Of a stretch of DNA of 64,000 bases, positions 17,270-26,183 are shown in pieces. How positions within the stretch are numbered: position 1 is the stretch's first letter; every line of letters begins with the position of its first letter. The position numbers were made by a program, and so were the translations under genes. The stretch comes from DASRDU01 sp046331565 (GTDB lineage Bacteria > Acidobacteriota > Blastocatellia > RBC074): NCBI GenBank assembly GCA_046331565.1, contig JAXLQP010000001.1:310001-374000 (forward strand), given 5' to 3'. The notes below the pieces were generated by a model, which was not told the origin of the DNA, made no database searches, and saw only the letters and a program-made list of their open reading frames with translations.

Positions 17270-19231
17270 ATGCGAATCAAAATCTGTTGTCTGCTGATCC
17301 TTGTCGGACTCGGTCTCACCCTGGCTGTTCATCGCGCTTCCGGGCAGATGCGCAGCGCCAGTCCTGATCTCGTGGCGCGCCGCAATGCCATCGAACAGGA
17401 ACTGCAATCCGTTGCCATCGTCGAGCGCAAGCTGATGATTCAGATGCGCGACGGCAAGCGCATGGCGGCTGATCTTTACCGCCCGAAGGATGCCGCGAAA
17501 AAGTATCCGACGGTCTTTGTGCGCACGCCGTACAACTTCAATTACTGGGACGTGCGCAACGGCGTCGTGAGCGATATGAGCGCGCCGCTTGATGCCGTCA
17601 AACGCGGCTACGCTTATCTGGTGATGAACGAGCGCGGCCATTTTTTCAGCGAAGGCAATTACGACATTCTCGGCGCGCCGCTCAGCGATGGCGATGATGC
17701 GCTGAAATGGGTTTCGAGCCAGCCCTGGTCAAACGGCAAGGTCGGCACGATTGGCTGCTCATCAACCGCTGAATGGCAGATGGCAGTGGCTTCGCTCGGT
17801 AATCCGGCTTTTGCGGCGATGATTCCGCAGGGCTTCGGCGCGGGCGTGGGCCGCGTCGGGCCGTATTACGAGCAGGGCAACTGGTATCGCGGCGGCGCGG
17901 TGCAGATGCTTTTCATCGCGTGGCTTTACGGCGAACAGAATCAGGTGCGCCCGATGTTTCCGCCCAACACTTCGCAGGCCGACCTGATTCGCGCCGCGAA
18001 ATCCTTCGACCTCGCGCAGCAGTTGCCGCCCGTTGACTGGTCAAAGGCGCTCAGGCATCTGCCGGAGATGGACATTATGAAAGCCGTGGACGGGCCACGC
18101 GGCATCTTTGCTGACGAAATGCCGGTGGACACTGGCGGCGCGATGATCAAACGCATGCCGAACGATCCCGCCTGGTACAAGGGCGGCTTGTGGCACGACA
18201 ACATGAAAATCAATGTACCCGGCTTCTGGTTTATGTCCTGGTACGATGTCTCGGTCGGGCCGAACCTGGCGGCTTACAACCACGTCCGCAAAACAGCGCG
18301 GCCTGACATTGCCAATCAGCAGTACGCCGTGATTGCGCCGACGCTGCACTGCGCTTACAAACGGGCGACTGAAAACACAGTCGTCGGTGAACGCAGCATG
18401 GGTGATGCGCGCCTGAATTACGATGAACTGACGTGGGGCTGGTTCGATCACTTCCTCAAGGGCGAACAGAACGGCATTCTCGAAAAGATGCCGAAGGTTC
18501 GTTACTTCACGATGGGCATCAACAAATGGCAATCGTCCGAAACGTGGCCGCCCGTCGGCGCGCAGCCGATGAAGCTTTATCTGGCGAGCGGCGGCAGCGC
18601 GAATACGCTCAACGGCGACGGGCAGCTCAGCGCTGCGCCGCCTTCTTCTGACAGCCCGGACAAATTCGATTACGACCCGATGAATCCGGTGCCTTCGTAT
18701 GGCGGCAACGTCTGCTGCACCGGCAACGCAGTGCAGGGCGGCTCGTGGGATCAGCGAAAGATGGAAGAGCGGCAGGACATTCTGGTTTACAGCACTGAAC
18801 CGCTGAAAGAAGGCATCGAAGTGAGCGGCCCGATTGAAGTCACGCTCTACGTTTCATCCGACGTGAAGGACACTGATTTCACGGTCAAGCTGATTGACGT
18901 GTACCCGGACGGGCGCGCCTACAACCTGGACGAAACGATTCAGCGCATGCGCTATCGCAACGGTTACGACAAACCGCTTGCGTGGATGGAAGCAGGCAAA
19001 GTTTACAAGGTCACGCTGCAGCCAATGACGACGAGCAATTACTTCGAAGCCGGTCATCGCATTCGCATTGAAGTTTCAGGCAGCAACTTCCCGCGCTTTG
19101 ATCGCAATATGAATACGGGCGGGAAGAATTACGACGAAACGCAGGGCGTGGTCGCACACAACGCCGTGCATCATTCGCGGCAGTATCCGTCGGAAGTAAA
19201 GCTGACGGTCGTGAAAAAGCCCGGTTTGTGA
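17270..19231 (+). CDS. CocE/NonD family hydrolase (X-Pro dipeptidyl-peptidase-like), secreted
   Basis: A 653-residue alpha/beta hydrolase with a signal peptide (MRIKICCLLILVGLGLTLAVH, cut near ASGQ). The nucleophile elbow reads GCSSTAEW around S164, the RGHFFSEG loop lies just before it, PTLHCAY is the likely catalytic histidine region, and a C-terminal jelly-roll (SGPIEVTLYVSSDVKDTDF) follows. The family cleaves acyl-amino or ester bonds (cocaine esterase, glutaryl-acylase, PepX). I choose the ATG at 17270 because GGGGGAA precedes it and the signal peptide starts there; upstream in-frame ATGs give no signal sequence. The elbow GCSS differs from the common GxSYGG. Confidence 0.85.
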   Translation: MRIKICCLLILVGLGLTLAVHRASGQMRSASPDLVARRNAIEQELQSVAIVERKLMIQMRDGKRMAADLYRPKDAAKKYPTVFVRTPYNFNYWDVRNGVVSDMSAPLDAVKRGYAYLVMNERGHFFSEGNYDILGAPLSDGDDALKWVSSQPWSNGKVGTIGCSSTAEWQMAVASLGNPAFAAMIPQGFGAGVGRVGPYYEQGNWYRGGAVQMLFIAWLYGEQNQVRPMFPPNTSQADLIRAAKSFDLAQQLPPVDWSKALRHLPEMDIMKAVDGPRGIFADEMPVDTGGAMIKRMPNDPAWYKGGLWHDNMKINVPGFWFMSWYDVSVGPNLAAYNHVRKTARPDIANQQYAVIAPTLHCAYKRATENTVVGERSMGDARLNYDELTWGWFDHFLKGEQNGILEKMPKVRYFTMGINKWQSSETWPPVGAQPMKLYLASGGSANTLNGDGQLSAAPPSSDSPDKFDYDPMNPVPSYGGNVCCTGNAVQGGSWDQRKMEERQDILVYSTEPLKEGIEVSGPIEVTLYVSSDVKDTDFTVKLIDVYPDGRAYNLDETIQRMRYRNGYDKPLAWMEAGKVYKVTLQPMTTSNYFEAGHRIRIEVSGSNFPRFDRNMNTGGKNYDETQGVVAHNAVHHSRQYPSEVKLTVVKKPGL

Positions 19232-19252
19232 AAGTGAGAAAGGGGAATTGTT

Positions 19253-19289
19253 AAAGTCGGGCAGGCTGAAGTCAGACCTGCCTGACTTT
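19253..19289 (+). terminator. Stem-loop after the CocE/NonD gene
   Basis: 13-base arms (AAAGTCGGGCAGG against CCTGCCTGACTTT, one mismatch) around an 11-base loop, located 20 bases after the stop. Possible terminator. Confidence 0.5.
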
Positions 19290-19306
19290 GCCAATGCGCG
19301 CCTGAG

Positions 19307-19657
19307 ATGGTTATGACACCAGATGCCTCGCTCCGTGCCGTGAAGGTCATTCACACGATTGTCTGGGCTTTCTTTGCCGCCTGCATACTCGCCATTCCGA
19401 TTTTCTGCCTGCTGCGGCGTTATGACGTGGCGGCAATGCTGGCGGGTATCGTTTTTATTGAAGTCCTGATTCTCGCGGCGAATCGCCTGCGCTGTCCGCT
19501 CACAGCCGTTGCGGCAAAATATACGAGCGACCGCCGGGACAACTTCGACATCTACCTGCCGGAGTGGGTGGCGCGACACAACAAACTGGTTTTCGGTCTG
19601 TTGTATTCAGCGGGCGTCCTGTTCACGCTGGCCGGATGGATGGGCTGGCCGCGCTGA
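19307..19657 (+). CDS. Small conserved membrane protein of unknown function
   Basis: A 116-residue protein with an N-terminal hydrophobic segment (about 15-35), a second (41-58) and a third near the C-terminus (94-112). The soluble part between contains CPLTAVAAKYTSDRRDNFDIYLPEWVARHNK, a strongly patterned stretch that looks conserved (written here in two halves: CPLTAVAAKYTSD and RRDNFDIYLPEW). I do not recognise a function. The ATG used has no clear ribosome site, and the ATG two codons later is equally possible. A good intrinsic terminator follows. Confidence 0.6.
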   Translation: MVMTPDASLRAVKVIHTIVWAFFAACILAIPIFCLLRRYDVAAMLAGIVFIEVLILAANRLRCPLTAVAAKYTSDRRDNFDIYLPEWVARHNKLVFGLLYSAGVLFTLAGWMGWPR

Positions 19658-19673
19658 ATCCGGCGTGTGGAGT

Positions 19674-19700
19674 GCGGCGAGTTCTCGCCGCTTTGTTTTC
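19674..19700 (+). terminator. Intrinsic terminator
   Basis: A GC-only 7-bp stem (GCGGCGA/TCGCCGC) with a GTTC loop, followed by TTTGTTTTC. Lies 17 bases after the small membrane protein. Confidence 0.7.
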
Positions 19701-19748
19701 GGGCGGCGGGTTTTCGTCGCAGAACGACAGACGGTGGAGGGCTGGAAG

Positions 19749-20630
19749 ATGAACCAACTCACGCCGCAACAACGCGCACTGGTGACGTCGCTTGCTGAGC
19801 GGCTTGGAGCAATCAGCGGAATCAAAGCCGTTGTGCTGGGCGGTTCGCATGCGCGTGGATGCGCCCGGCCCGGTTCAGACATTGATCTCGGTCTGCTGTA
19901 TTCAGACGCGGCTCCCTTCTCGATTCAGCAGGTGCGCGAACTGGCCGAAGCTGTCAACGACACCGCCAGTCCGGTGGTGACGGACTTTTACGGCTGGGGC
20001 CGGTGGGTCAACGGCGGGGCGTGGCTGACCATCGGCGGTCAGCGCGTTGATTTCATTTACCGCAGCCTCGAACACCTGGAGCGGGTGATTGATGAAGCCG
20101 AAGCCGGGCGCTGCGAGCTTGATTATGCTCAGCAGCCTCCCTTCGGTTTCTTCAGCGCCACGTACCTCGGCGAAGTGGCGGTCTGTGTGCCGCTGTTCGA
20201 TCCTGAAGCGCGGCTTGATAAGTTGAAGCAGCGCGTGGCTGATTATCCTGAAGCGTTGCGCCGAACCATTGTGCAGGATTATCTCTGGCAGGCTGAATTC
20301 AACCTCGCCGCGTTTGCGCGCAAATTTGCGGCGCGAGCTGATACTTACGGGACAACTGCCTGCCTGACGCGCGCCGTGAATCAACTGATCCTGGTGCTGT
20401 TCGCTCTCAACCGTCAGTACCCGATTAACGACAAGACCGCGCTGGCAGAGGTGGCCGGATTCGGGCGCGCTCCCGTTGAATTTGCGCTGCGCGTGCAAGG
20501 AACGCTGGCGCATCCGGGCGATTCTGCCGGGCAACTCGTTGCTGCCGTTGAGAGCGTGGCAAAACTTTTTCAGGAGACTGTCGAACTGACGGAAGGACTG
20601 TATGCGCCGCGCTTCACGCTGCCGCTGTGA
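19749..20630 (+). CDS. Nucleotidyltransferase-domain protein (pol-beta superfamily)
   Basis: A 293-residue protein with an intact MNT-type catalytic core: GGSHARG (31-37), SDIDLGLLY with D44 and D46, and a third acidic residue D101 in RVDFIYR. An alpha-helical C-terminal half (about 150-290) follows, resembling the DUF4037-like arrangement. It would transfer a nucleotide to a protein, RNA or small-molecule acceptor; the substrate is unknown. I start at the ATG at 19749 (GGAGG at 19736-19740) rather than far upstream, because the region before it contains the terminator of the previous gene. No HEPN toxin partner sits next to it. Confidence 0.78.
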   Translation: MNQLTPQQRALVTSLAERLGAISGIKAVVLGGSHARGCARPGSDIDLGLLYSDAAPFSIQQVRELAEAVNDTASPVVTDFYGWGRWVNGGAWLTIGGQRVDFIYRSLEHLERVIDEAEAGRCELDYAQQPPFGFFSATYLGEVAVCVPLFDPEARLDKLKQRVADYPEALRRTIVQDYLWQAEFNLAAFARKFAARADTYGTTACLTRAVNQLILVLFALNRQYPINDKTALAEVAGFGRAPVEFALRVQGTLAHPGDSAGQLVAAVESVAKLFQETVELTEGLYAPRFTLPL

Positions 20631-20689
20631 GTTGTTGAGGAAAGCTCAGGTAATAATCTTTGATCCTGCACTCCCGCTCAGGTGAAAGA

Positions 20690-20727
20690 ACCATCAGTTG
20701 CTGTTGCCGCGCCTGATGGTAATCTTT
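20690..20727 (+). terminator. Possible terminator hairpin
   Basis: An 8-bp stem (ACCATCAG/CTGATGGT) with a 15-base loop followed by AATCTTTT, downstream of the nucleotidyltransferase gene. Confidence 0.45.
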
Positions 20728-20797
20728 TCATTGAGAAAGGCGGAGATTAACCCTGCAATTGTCGTATGCTCAAATTCCTCGTCGTCCGGTGAATCTT

Positions 20798-21313
20798 ATG
20801 GATCTCAGGGATGTCTTTCAATTTGTCGCGCCGCGTGTGCGTGAGGCAGTGGTCAAAACCGCCGATCAGTTACAACAACTCGGCATTCGCCATGCGCTGG
20901 CAGGAGGGCTGGCCGTTGGCGCACACGGCTGCATTCGCGCAGCGACCGATGTGAAATTTCTGGTTGGCGATGAGGCTTTTGATCATCAGGGATCGCTGGT
21001 CGCCTTCAAGGCCGGAGTTCCCATCGAAGTTGATGGCGTTCGCATTGACTATCTCTCGCCTGCCTCGCTCGGCCCGCAACTCAACGATGTTCTGAACCAC
21101 CCGCCAGCCAGCGAAGGACTCGCCATTGTGCCGATTGAAGTCCTCATTTATCTGAAACTCGTCGCCCGGCGGCGCAAAGACCTGGTGGATGTTGTTGAAC
21201 TGGTCAAAGCTGGCGCTGATGTAAATCAGGCACGAGATTATCTGCGGCAATATGCCAGTGATCTGAATCCATTATTTGAAGAACTGGTCAATGAAGCGCT
21301 CGCCGAAGAATAA
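20798..21313 (+). CDS. Nucleotidyltransferase-fold protein with altered acidic motif
   Basis: A 171-residue protein of the AbiEii/DUF6036-like nucleotidyltransferase group. It reads ALAGGLAVGAHGCIRAATDV followed by KFLV, so the usual T-D-x-D metal-binding pair is T-D51-V-K53. VDGVRIDYLSP carries the third acidic position and IPIEVLIYLKL-type helices follow (here VPIEVLIYLKL). Family members act as antitoxins, toxins or nucleotidyl enzymes. The lysine replacement would be expected to weaken or abolish metal-dependent transfer, so a structural role is possible. The start at the ATG preceded by CCGGTGAA is preferred over an upstream TTG. Confidence 0.6.
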   Translation: MDLRDVFQFVAPRVREAVVKTADQLQQLGIRHALAGGLAVGAHGCIRAATDVKFLVGDEAFDHQGSLVAFKAGVPIEVDGVRIDYLSPASLGPQLNDVLNHPPASEGLAIVPIEVLIYLKLVARRRKDLVDVVELVKAGADVNQARDYLRQYASDLNPLFEELVNEALAEE

Positions 21314-21374
21314 CTGCTGACTGTCCGGTTGCGCGCACTGTGCTGATGGTTTGTCTTCCTGAGGAGAAACGCTG

Positions 21375-23111
21375 ATGAATGTCCGAATGAAAATGAAACG
21401 GAGATTACCTGTCATTGCCGGAATTATGTTCTGTCTGTCGCTGCTGTCAGCGACTTCCGGCCACACGGCGGCGGTCAGCACGCGGTTTGAGATTTCATTT
21501 CCGGCCACGACTGAGAACGGGCCGGTTACGGGCCGCGTGTTTGTGATGATCTCAAAAAACAATCGCACCGAACCCCGGTTGCAGGCCGGTTCATATCAGG
21601 CTTCGGTGCCGTTTTACGGGCTGGATGTGAATGCGCTCAAACCGGGTGAGAATGCAGTCATTGACGCTTCAACCCTGGGCTTCCCGGTTGAAAGCCTCAG
21701 CCAGCTTCCGGCAGGCGAATATTACGTGCAGGCGCTGCTGAATGTTTACACGCAGGTGCATCGCAAAGACGGTCACACAATCTGGGTTCACATAGATCAG
21801 TGGGAAGGGCAGCAGTGGAATCGTTCGCCGGGCAACCTGGTCAGCGAAGTGCAGCGCGTCAGGCTTGATCCGGCTGCCGGATTCAACATCAGACTTTCAT
21901 TGACGAAGAAACTGCCGCCGGTCGAAATTCCGCCTGATACCGCCTGGGTCAGGCGCGTGAAGATTCAGAGCAAACTGCTGACTGAGTTCTGGGGCCATCC
22001 GATGTACCTCGGCGCAACGCTGCTGCTGCCGAAAGATTACGATCAGAATTCGCAGCAGAAATATCCGGCCATTTACATTCAGGGCCATTTCGGGCTGCGC
22101 GCTCCGTTCGGCTTCACGACCGAACCACCTGCCACGCCCGAAAGCCCGGAGCAGCGCAGAGCCAGGCTCAACGTCAGCGCGCGCGAAAGCGGTTATGAAT
22201 TTGCGCAGGCCTGGATGTCTGACAACTTCCCGCGCATGGTGGCCGTGACCTTTCAGCATCCGACGCCGTATTACGATGATTCCTACGCGGTGAACTCGGC
22301 CAACAACGGGCCTTACGGTGATGCGCTGCTGAAAGAACTGATTCCTTACCTCGAAGAGAAATTCAGACTCATTGCCGACCCGCGAGCGCGTGTCCTGACG
22401 GGCGGTTCAACCGGAGGCTGGGAAGCTCTGGCGTTGCAGATTATTCATCCGAAGTTTTTCAATGGCACGTGGGCGCTGTATCCCGACCCGGTGGATTTCA
22501 GGCGCTATCAGATGTCGAATGTGTATGAGGACGACAATGCCTTTGAAGTCCCGAACGGCGACTGGAGCAAACTCGTCAGGCCGCTTTCAAGAAATGCCGA
22601 AGGACAGGTTACGCTGACGATGCGCGAGATGAGCCGCCTTGAAGCCGTGCTTGGCAGCAACGTGCGTTCAGGCCAGCAGATTGCCGCGTGGGATGCGGCT
22701 TACGGCCCCGTTGGCAGGGACGGCTATCCGCGTCCGATCTGGGATCGGCTGACCGGAAAGATTGATAAAGAGGTGGCGCTGTATATGCGCGATCACGGTT
22801 TTGACCTGCGCTACAACGTCGAAAAAAACTGGCCGCAGATCGGCCCTGATCTGACGGGCAAGATTCACGTTTATTGCGGCGATATGGATAACTACTACCT
22901 GAACCTGGCGGTCTATCACCTCGAAGATTTTCTGAAAGCCGCTGACAATCCGAAATCAGAAGCGGTCTTTGAATACGGGCGACCGATGAAACCGCACGGC
23001 TGGCAGCCGTTCACAAACGCTGAACTCATTCGCCTGATGGCAGCGCGCATCAACCGGACAGCGCCGGGAATGGTGACGACGGAAAAATCGCTGCCCGCCC
23101 GCACCAGATGA
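21375..23111 (+). CDS. Secreted alpha/beta hydrolase, putative esterase
   Basis: A 578-residue protein: signal peptide (MKMKRRLPVIAGIMFCLSLL region, cut near GHTAA), an N-terminal beta-rich domain (about 35-180), then an esterase-D/feruloyl-esterase-like catalytic domain. The nucleophile motif is GGSTGGWEAL near residue 345, preceded by PYLEEKFRLIADPRAR, a common lead-in to the elbow. The C-terminal KPHGWQ segment probably carries the catalytic histidine. It would cleave ester bonds in the periplasm or outside the cell. GAGGAGA lies nine bases before the ATG. The stop overlaps the next start (ATGA), beginning a three-gene unit. Confidence 0.78.
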   Translation: MNVRMKMKRRLPVIAGIMFCLSLLSATSGHTAAVSTRFEISFPATTENGPVTGRVFVMISKNNRTEPRLQAGSYQASVPFYGLDVNALKPGENAVIDASTLGFPVESLSQLPAGEYYVQALLNVYTQVHRKDGHTIWVHIDQWEGQQWNRSPGNLVSEVQRVRLDPAAGFNIRLSLTKKLPPVEIPPDTAWVRRVKIQSKLLTEFWGHPMYLGATLLLPKDYDQNSQQKYPAIYIQGHFGLRAPFGFTTEPPATPESPEQRRARLNVSARESGYEFAQAWMSDNFPRMVAVTFQHPTPYYDDSYAVNSANNGPYGDALLKELIPYLEEKFRLIADPRARVLTGGSTGGWEALALQIIHPKFFNGTWALYPDPVDFRRYQMSNVYEDDNAFEVPNGDWSKLVRPLSRNAEGQVTLTMREMSRLEAVLGSNVRSGQQIAAWDAAYGPVGRDGYPRPIWDRLTGKIDKEVALYMRDHGFDLRYNVEKNWPQIGPDLTGKIHVYCGDMDNYYLNLAVYHLEDFLKAADNPKSEAVFEYGRPMKPHGWQPFTNAELIRLMAARINRTAPGMVTTEKSLPARTR

Positions 23112-23827
23112 GAGTTATGAACAGAGCGCAAAATGAGCAGTTCGTCAGGCACACCTTTTTCAATCAGGCGCAGATGCGACTGGCGCGCCTGGCGAGCCGC
23201 TTTACCGATGATCCGCAAACGGTCGTTGACGAAGCCGCGGCCATCTTTGACGCGATGCTGCCTGAAATGGCTTACGTGGATAAACCCGCACACCCGCTTG
23301 CGTCGGCGCTGTTTGTCTGCAATGTGAACCTGTCGCTTTACCTGGCGCTGAAGCGGCGCGGAACTGACGTTCACGATTTTAGCCGCGCATTGCTCAATGG
23401 CGTGGCGCGTGCGCCGATTCCACCGCTGCCCGAAGAAAGCGAGGATGCGTTGCAGGCGCGGCTGGCGCAGTTCATTCAGGCGGCTGAGGCCTCGCAGACG
23501 AAGGCTGAGCCGGGCGAGGATGTTTTTGAAATCGTTGAGGTCACGAACGCGGATTTCGACTGGGGTTACAACGTCAGATCGTGCGCGCTCTGCCAGTCGG
23601 CGGCGAAACACGACGCAATGGAAGTCGTGCCGTATATGTGTGCGGTTGATGACGTGATGAGCGACAAAAACAATCAGGGATTGCGCCGCACAGGTTCGCT
23701 GGCCACCGGCGCAACGCATTGCGACTTTCGCTTCAAACGCGGCGGGCAGCCGCTCCGGCTGGCTGAACAATACCCTGAACTGATTCAGATCGGCGGAACA
23801 GGCGCGACGGCACTGCCTGAAGGCTGA
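23108..23827 (+). CDS. L-2-amino-thiazoline-4-carboxylate hydrolase-like protein
   Basis: A 239-residue protein that I read as a member of the ATC hydrolase family (PF14196 type). The C-terminal half has FDWGYNVRSCALCQ, a following CAVDDVM segment, and the closing THCDFRFK motif. ATC hydrolase opens the thiazoline ring to S-carbamoyl-cysteine in an L-cysteine pathway of Pseudomonas, but most homologues are uncharacterised. The N-terminal half is helical and not recognised. It is translationally coupled to the esterase upstream and 17 bases from the PQQ-type protein downstream, so a joint role in degrading a sulfur or amide compound is conceivable but unproven. Confidence 0.65.
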   Translation: MRVMNRAQNEQFVRHTFFNQAQMRLARLASRFTDDPQTVVDEAAAIFDAMLPEMAYVDKPAHPLASALFVCNVNLSLYLALKRRGTDVHDFSRALLNGVARAPIPPLPEESEDALQARLAQFIQAAEASQTKAEPGEDVFEIVEVTNADFDWGYNVRSCALCQSAAKHDAMEVVPYMCAVDDVMSDKNNQGLRRTGSLATGATHCDFRFKRGGQPLRLAEQYPELIQIGGTGATALPEG

Positions 23828-23844
23828 GAAGAAGAAGGACAGTC

Positions 23845-25605
23845 ATGCAGATGAAAAGAAAGTATGACAGCAAGCCTGCGCTTGTGCTGATGGCTGTGGT
23901 TGCAATCGCTGCTGCCAGCGTCTCAATCTCGTCAGGCGCAATGCGACAAACTGAATTGCAACTTCCCACGACGCCGTTAAAATTTGGCGCATTCACGGCG
24001 CGCTTCGATGCTGACGGGACATTCAGACTTGAAGGCACGGGCTGGCCTGCGCTCGGTGGCAACTGGAAGCGCACAGGCAATGAACTTGAACTGGTCACGG
24101 CCAAAGCGCCGAGAGGCTGCGACGGGCCTGGCCGTTATCGTGTGCGTGTCGAAGGCGGTCGCGTCAGTTTTGATCTGATGTCTGATGATTGTGTGCCGCG
24201 CCGGATGATTCTGAATGGCAGCACCTGGCTGCCTGCTGAAGAAAACCGCGTCATCGCTCAGCGTCGCATCACGACGACTGCCAGTGCGCGCCCGCCAAAA
24301 CGTCCTGAGCCTGGCAGCACGAATGGTAACTGGCCTTCGTTTCGCGGGCCGCAGGCGCTGGGCATTGCCGAAGGACAGAACCTGCCTGAACGATGGGACG
24401 GCAAAACGGGCGAAAACATTCGCTGGCACACGCCGATTCCCGGCCTCGCGCATTCAAGTCCGGTTGTCTGGGGTTCACGCATCTTTGTCACGAGCGCGGT
24501 CAGCAGCGACCCGAAAGCGAGCTTCAGGCCGGGACTGTATGGCGATGGCGATGCCTCGCAGGATCGCACGCCGCAGCGGTGGATGCTTTACGCGCTCGAC
24601 AAACGCACGGGCAGAATTCTGTGGGAACGTGTGGCGCACGAAGGCGCGCCGCTCGAAAAGCGCCACATCAAATCAACCTACGCTAACGCCACGCCTGCGA
24701 CTGACGGGCGCATCGTCGTCGCGTGGTTCGGCTCGCAGGGCATTTTTGCTTACGATGTCAACGGGCGCTTTTTGTGGAAGGCTGATCCGGGCCGGTTGAA
24801 TCTGGGCGCGTATGACATTCCAACTTACGAATGGGGAACGGCGAGTTCGCCGATCATCTGGAATAATCTGGTCATCCTGCAATGCGACACGCAGGACGAT
24901 TCGTTCCTGCTCGCGCTCGATGCCGAAACGGGAAAGCAGGTCTGGAAGACCGGGCGCGATGAGCTGCCATCGTGGGGCACGCCGACTGTGGCGCTGACTT
25001 CGGCGGGACCGGAACTGGTGACGAACGCGGCGAACTTTATTCGCGGTTACGACCCGCGCACCGGAAAGGAATTGTGGAAGCTCGGTCGCAGCTCGAAGAT
25101 CACTGCACCGACGCCGCTTTTTGCTGACGATAAATTCGTCATCGTCAGTGGCCGCGCTCCTGAACGTCCGATCTTTGTGGTGAAGGCTGGCGCTCGCGGC
25201 GATCTGACGCTGCCTGATGGCAAGACCGCGAGCGAGGCAGTGGTCTGGAGCCGCACGGGGCGCGGATCATATATGCCGACGCCGCTCATTTATGACGGCA
25301 TTCTTTATGTCCTCGCCAACAACGGCCTGCTTGACGCTTACGATTTGAAAACCGGCGAAGAAATTTACCGGCAGCGCCTGCCACTGGTCGGCAGCGGCTT
25401 CAGCGCGTCGCCAGTCGCTGCTGACGGCAGGATTTATTTATCGAATGAAGACGGCGAAATGCTGGTCATTGCGGCAGGCCGGAAGTTCGCGCACCTGGCG
25501 ACCAATTCAATGGGCGAACTGCTGATGGCGACTCCGGCGCTGTCAGACGGCGTGATGTACGTGCGTTCGGCGCAAAGCCTGTTCGCCGTTGGCCGCAAAC
25601 CGTGA
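23845..25605 (+). CDS. PQQ-type beta-propeller protein, exported
   Basis: A 586-residue protein with an N-terminal hydrophobic signal segment (ALVLMAVVAIAAASVSI), a small beta domain (about 45-130), and a beta-propeller from NWPSFRGPQALGI onward. Recurrent blades read LDAETGKQVWK, YDPRTGKELWK and YDLKTGEEIYR. This is the outer-membrane-type WD-like/PQQ_2 propeller common in Acidobacteriota and Planctomycetota, often a scaffold rather than a quinoprotein; I see no dehydrogenase cofactor motif. The ATG has GAAGGAC upstream. It is the third gene of the 21375-25605 unit. Confidence 0.82.
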   Translation: MQMKRKYDSKPALVLMAVVAIAAASVSISSGAMRQTELQLPTTPLKFGAFTARFDADGTFRLEGTGWPALGGNWKRTGNELELVTAKAPRGCDGPGRYRVRVEGGRVSFDLMSDDCVPRRMILNGSTWLPAEENRVIAQRRITTTASARPPKRPEPGSTNGNWPSFRGPQALGIAEGQNLPERWDGKTGENIRWHTPIPGLAHSSPVVWGSRIFVTSAVSSDPKASFRPGLYGDGDASQDRTPQRWMLYALDKRTGRILWERVAHEGAPLEKRHIKSTYANATPATDGRIVVAWFGSQGIFAYDVNGRFLWKADPGRLNLGAYDIPTYEWGTASSPIIWNNLVILQCDTQDDSFLLALDAETGKQVWKTGRDELPSWGTPTVALTSAGPELVTNAANFIRGYDPRTGKELWKLGRSSKITAPTPLFADDKFVIVSGRAPERPIFVVKAGARGDLTLPDGKTASEAVVWSRTGRGSYMPTPLIYDGILYVLANNGLLDAYDLKTGEEIYRQRLPLVGSGFSASPVAADGRIYLSNEDGEMLVIAAGRKFAHLATNSMGELLMATPALSDGVMYVRSAQSLFAVGRKP

Positions 25606-25746
25606 ATCGGGATCCGGCATCCCGGCAGTGATTCAAAGTTGATGCCGGTTGAGATTCGACTGGCAGCCTGTCGAACCTCTGAATCACAATCCGTCATTTC
25701 ATTCAGCTCGGATTTCAGCCGCGTGTCCGGGGTGAAAGACCACCTT

Positions 25747-25908
25747 CAGCTCCGTCAGGAGCGTGCTGTTGATAGCTCGCGTGAGAAATAAACGACCAGC
25801 TCCGTCAGGAGCGGCAGATGCGGCGAACAGGACACAGGCCGCTCCTGACGGAGCTGCGGGCATTACGGAGAGCTGAGTGCTATCAACAGGACGCTCCTGA
25901 CGGAGCTG
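25747..25908. repeat. Nested four-copy palindromic repeat (CAGCTCCGTCAGGAGCG)
   Basis: The 17-base unit occurs forward at 25747-25763 and 25797-25813 and inverted at 25840-25856 and 25892-25908. The outer pair extends into a further matching segment (CTGTTGATAGC against GCTATCAAC), so the whole can fold as a hairpin inside a hairpin. Lies between two convergent genes. Confidence 0.85.
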
Positions 25909-25999
25909 GGAGTGAGGCACGATTCCACCAGTCCGGAACATACATTCAACTGACAGCCGATCCAGTAAAAAAACGAACTGAAATCTGATCCGGTAAAAA

Positions 26000-26051
26000 A
26001 ACAACAGGAGCGATGCTTCCTCCCTCACCTGGAAGCATCGCTCCTGTTGTT
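26000..26051. terminator. Bidirectional terminator, 21-bp perfect stem
   Basis: Arms 26000-26020 (core GGAGCGATGCTTCC) and 26031-26051 pair perfectly around 10 bases, with an A-run on the left and TTT on the right. It sits between the convergent PQQ-type and DUF5666 genes and could stop transcription from both sides. Confidence 0.75.
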
Positions 26052-26068
26052 TGGGCGTGTCTGGTGCG

Positions 26069-26170
26069 GTGCCAGGCTGCTGCAGGCTGGATGATCTGTC
26101 CTTGCCCCCAGACAGATCATCCGGTTGCAGCAGTCTGGCGCCTCAGGCGGACGGCGTGCCGCCCGCCTGA
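26069..26170. repeat. Two further hairpins downstream of the DUF5666 gene
   Basis: A long imperfect inverted repeat (26069-26100 against 26111-26142, core GGATGATCTGTC) is followed immediately by a short GC-rich hairpin (TCAGGCGG at 26143-26150 with CCGCCTGA at 26163-26170). Neither has a T-tract on the minus strand; both fit dispersed-repeat debris or mRNA 3'-end stabilisers. Confidence 0.65.
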
Positions 26171-26183
26171 ACCAGAACAGCGC

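Noticed and set aside
19509..19748. Long N-terminal extension of the nucleotidyltransferase
   Set aside because: It overlaps the small membrane protein and the intrinsic terminator; the catalytic domain starts after 19749.
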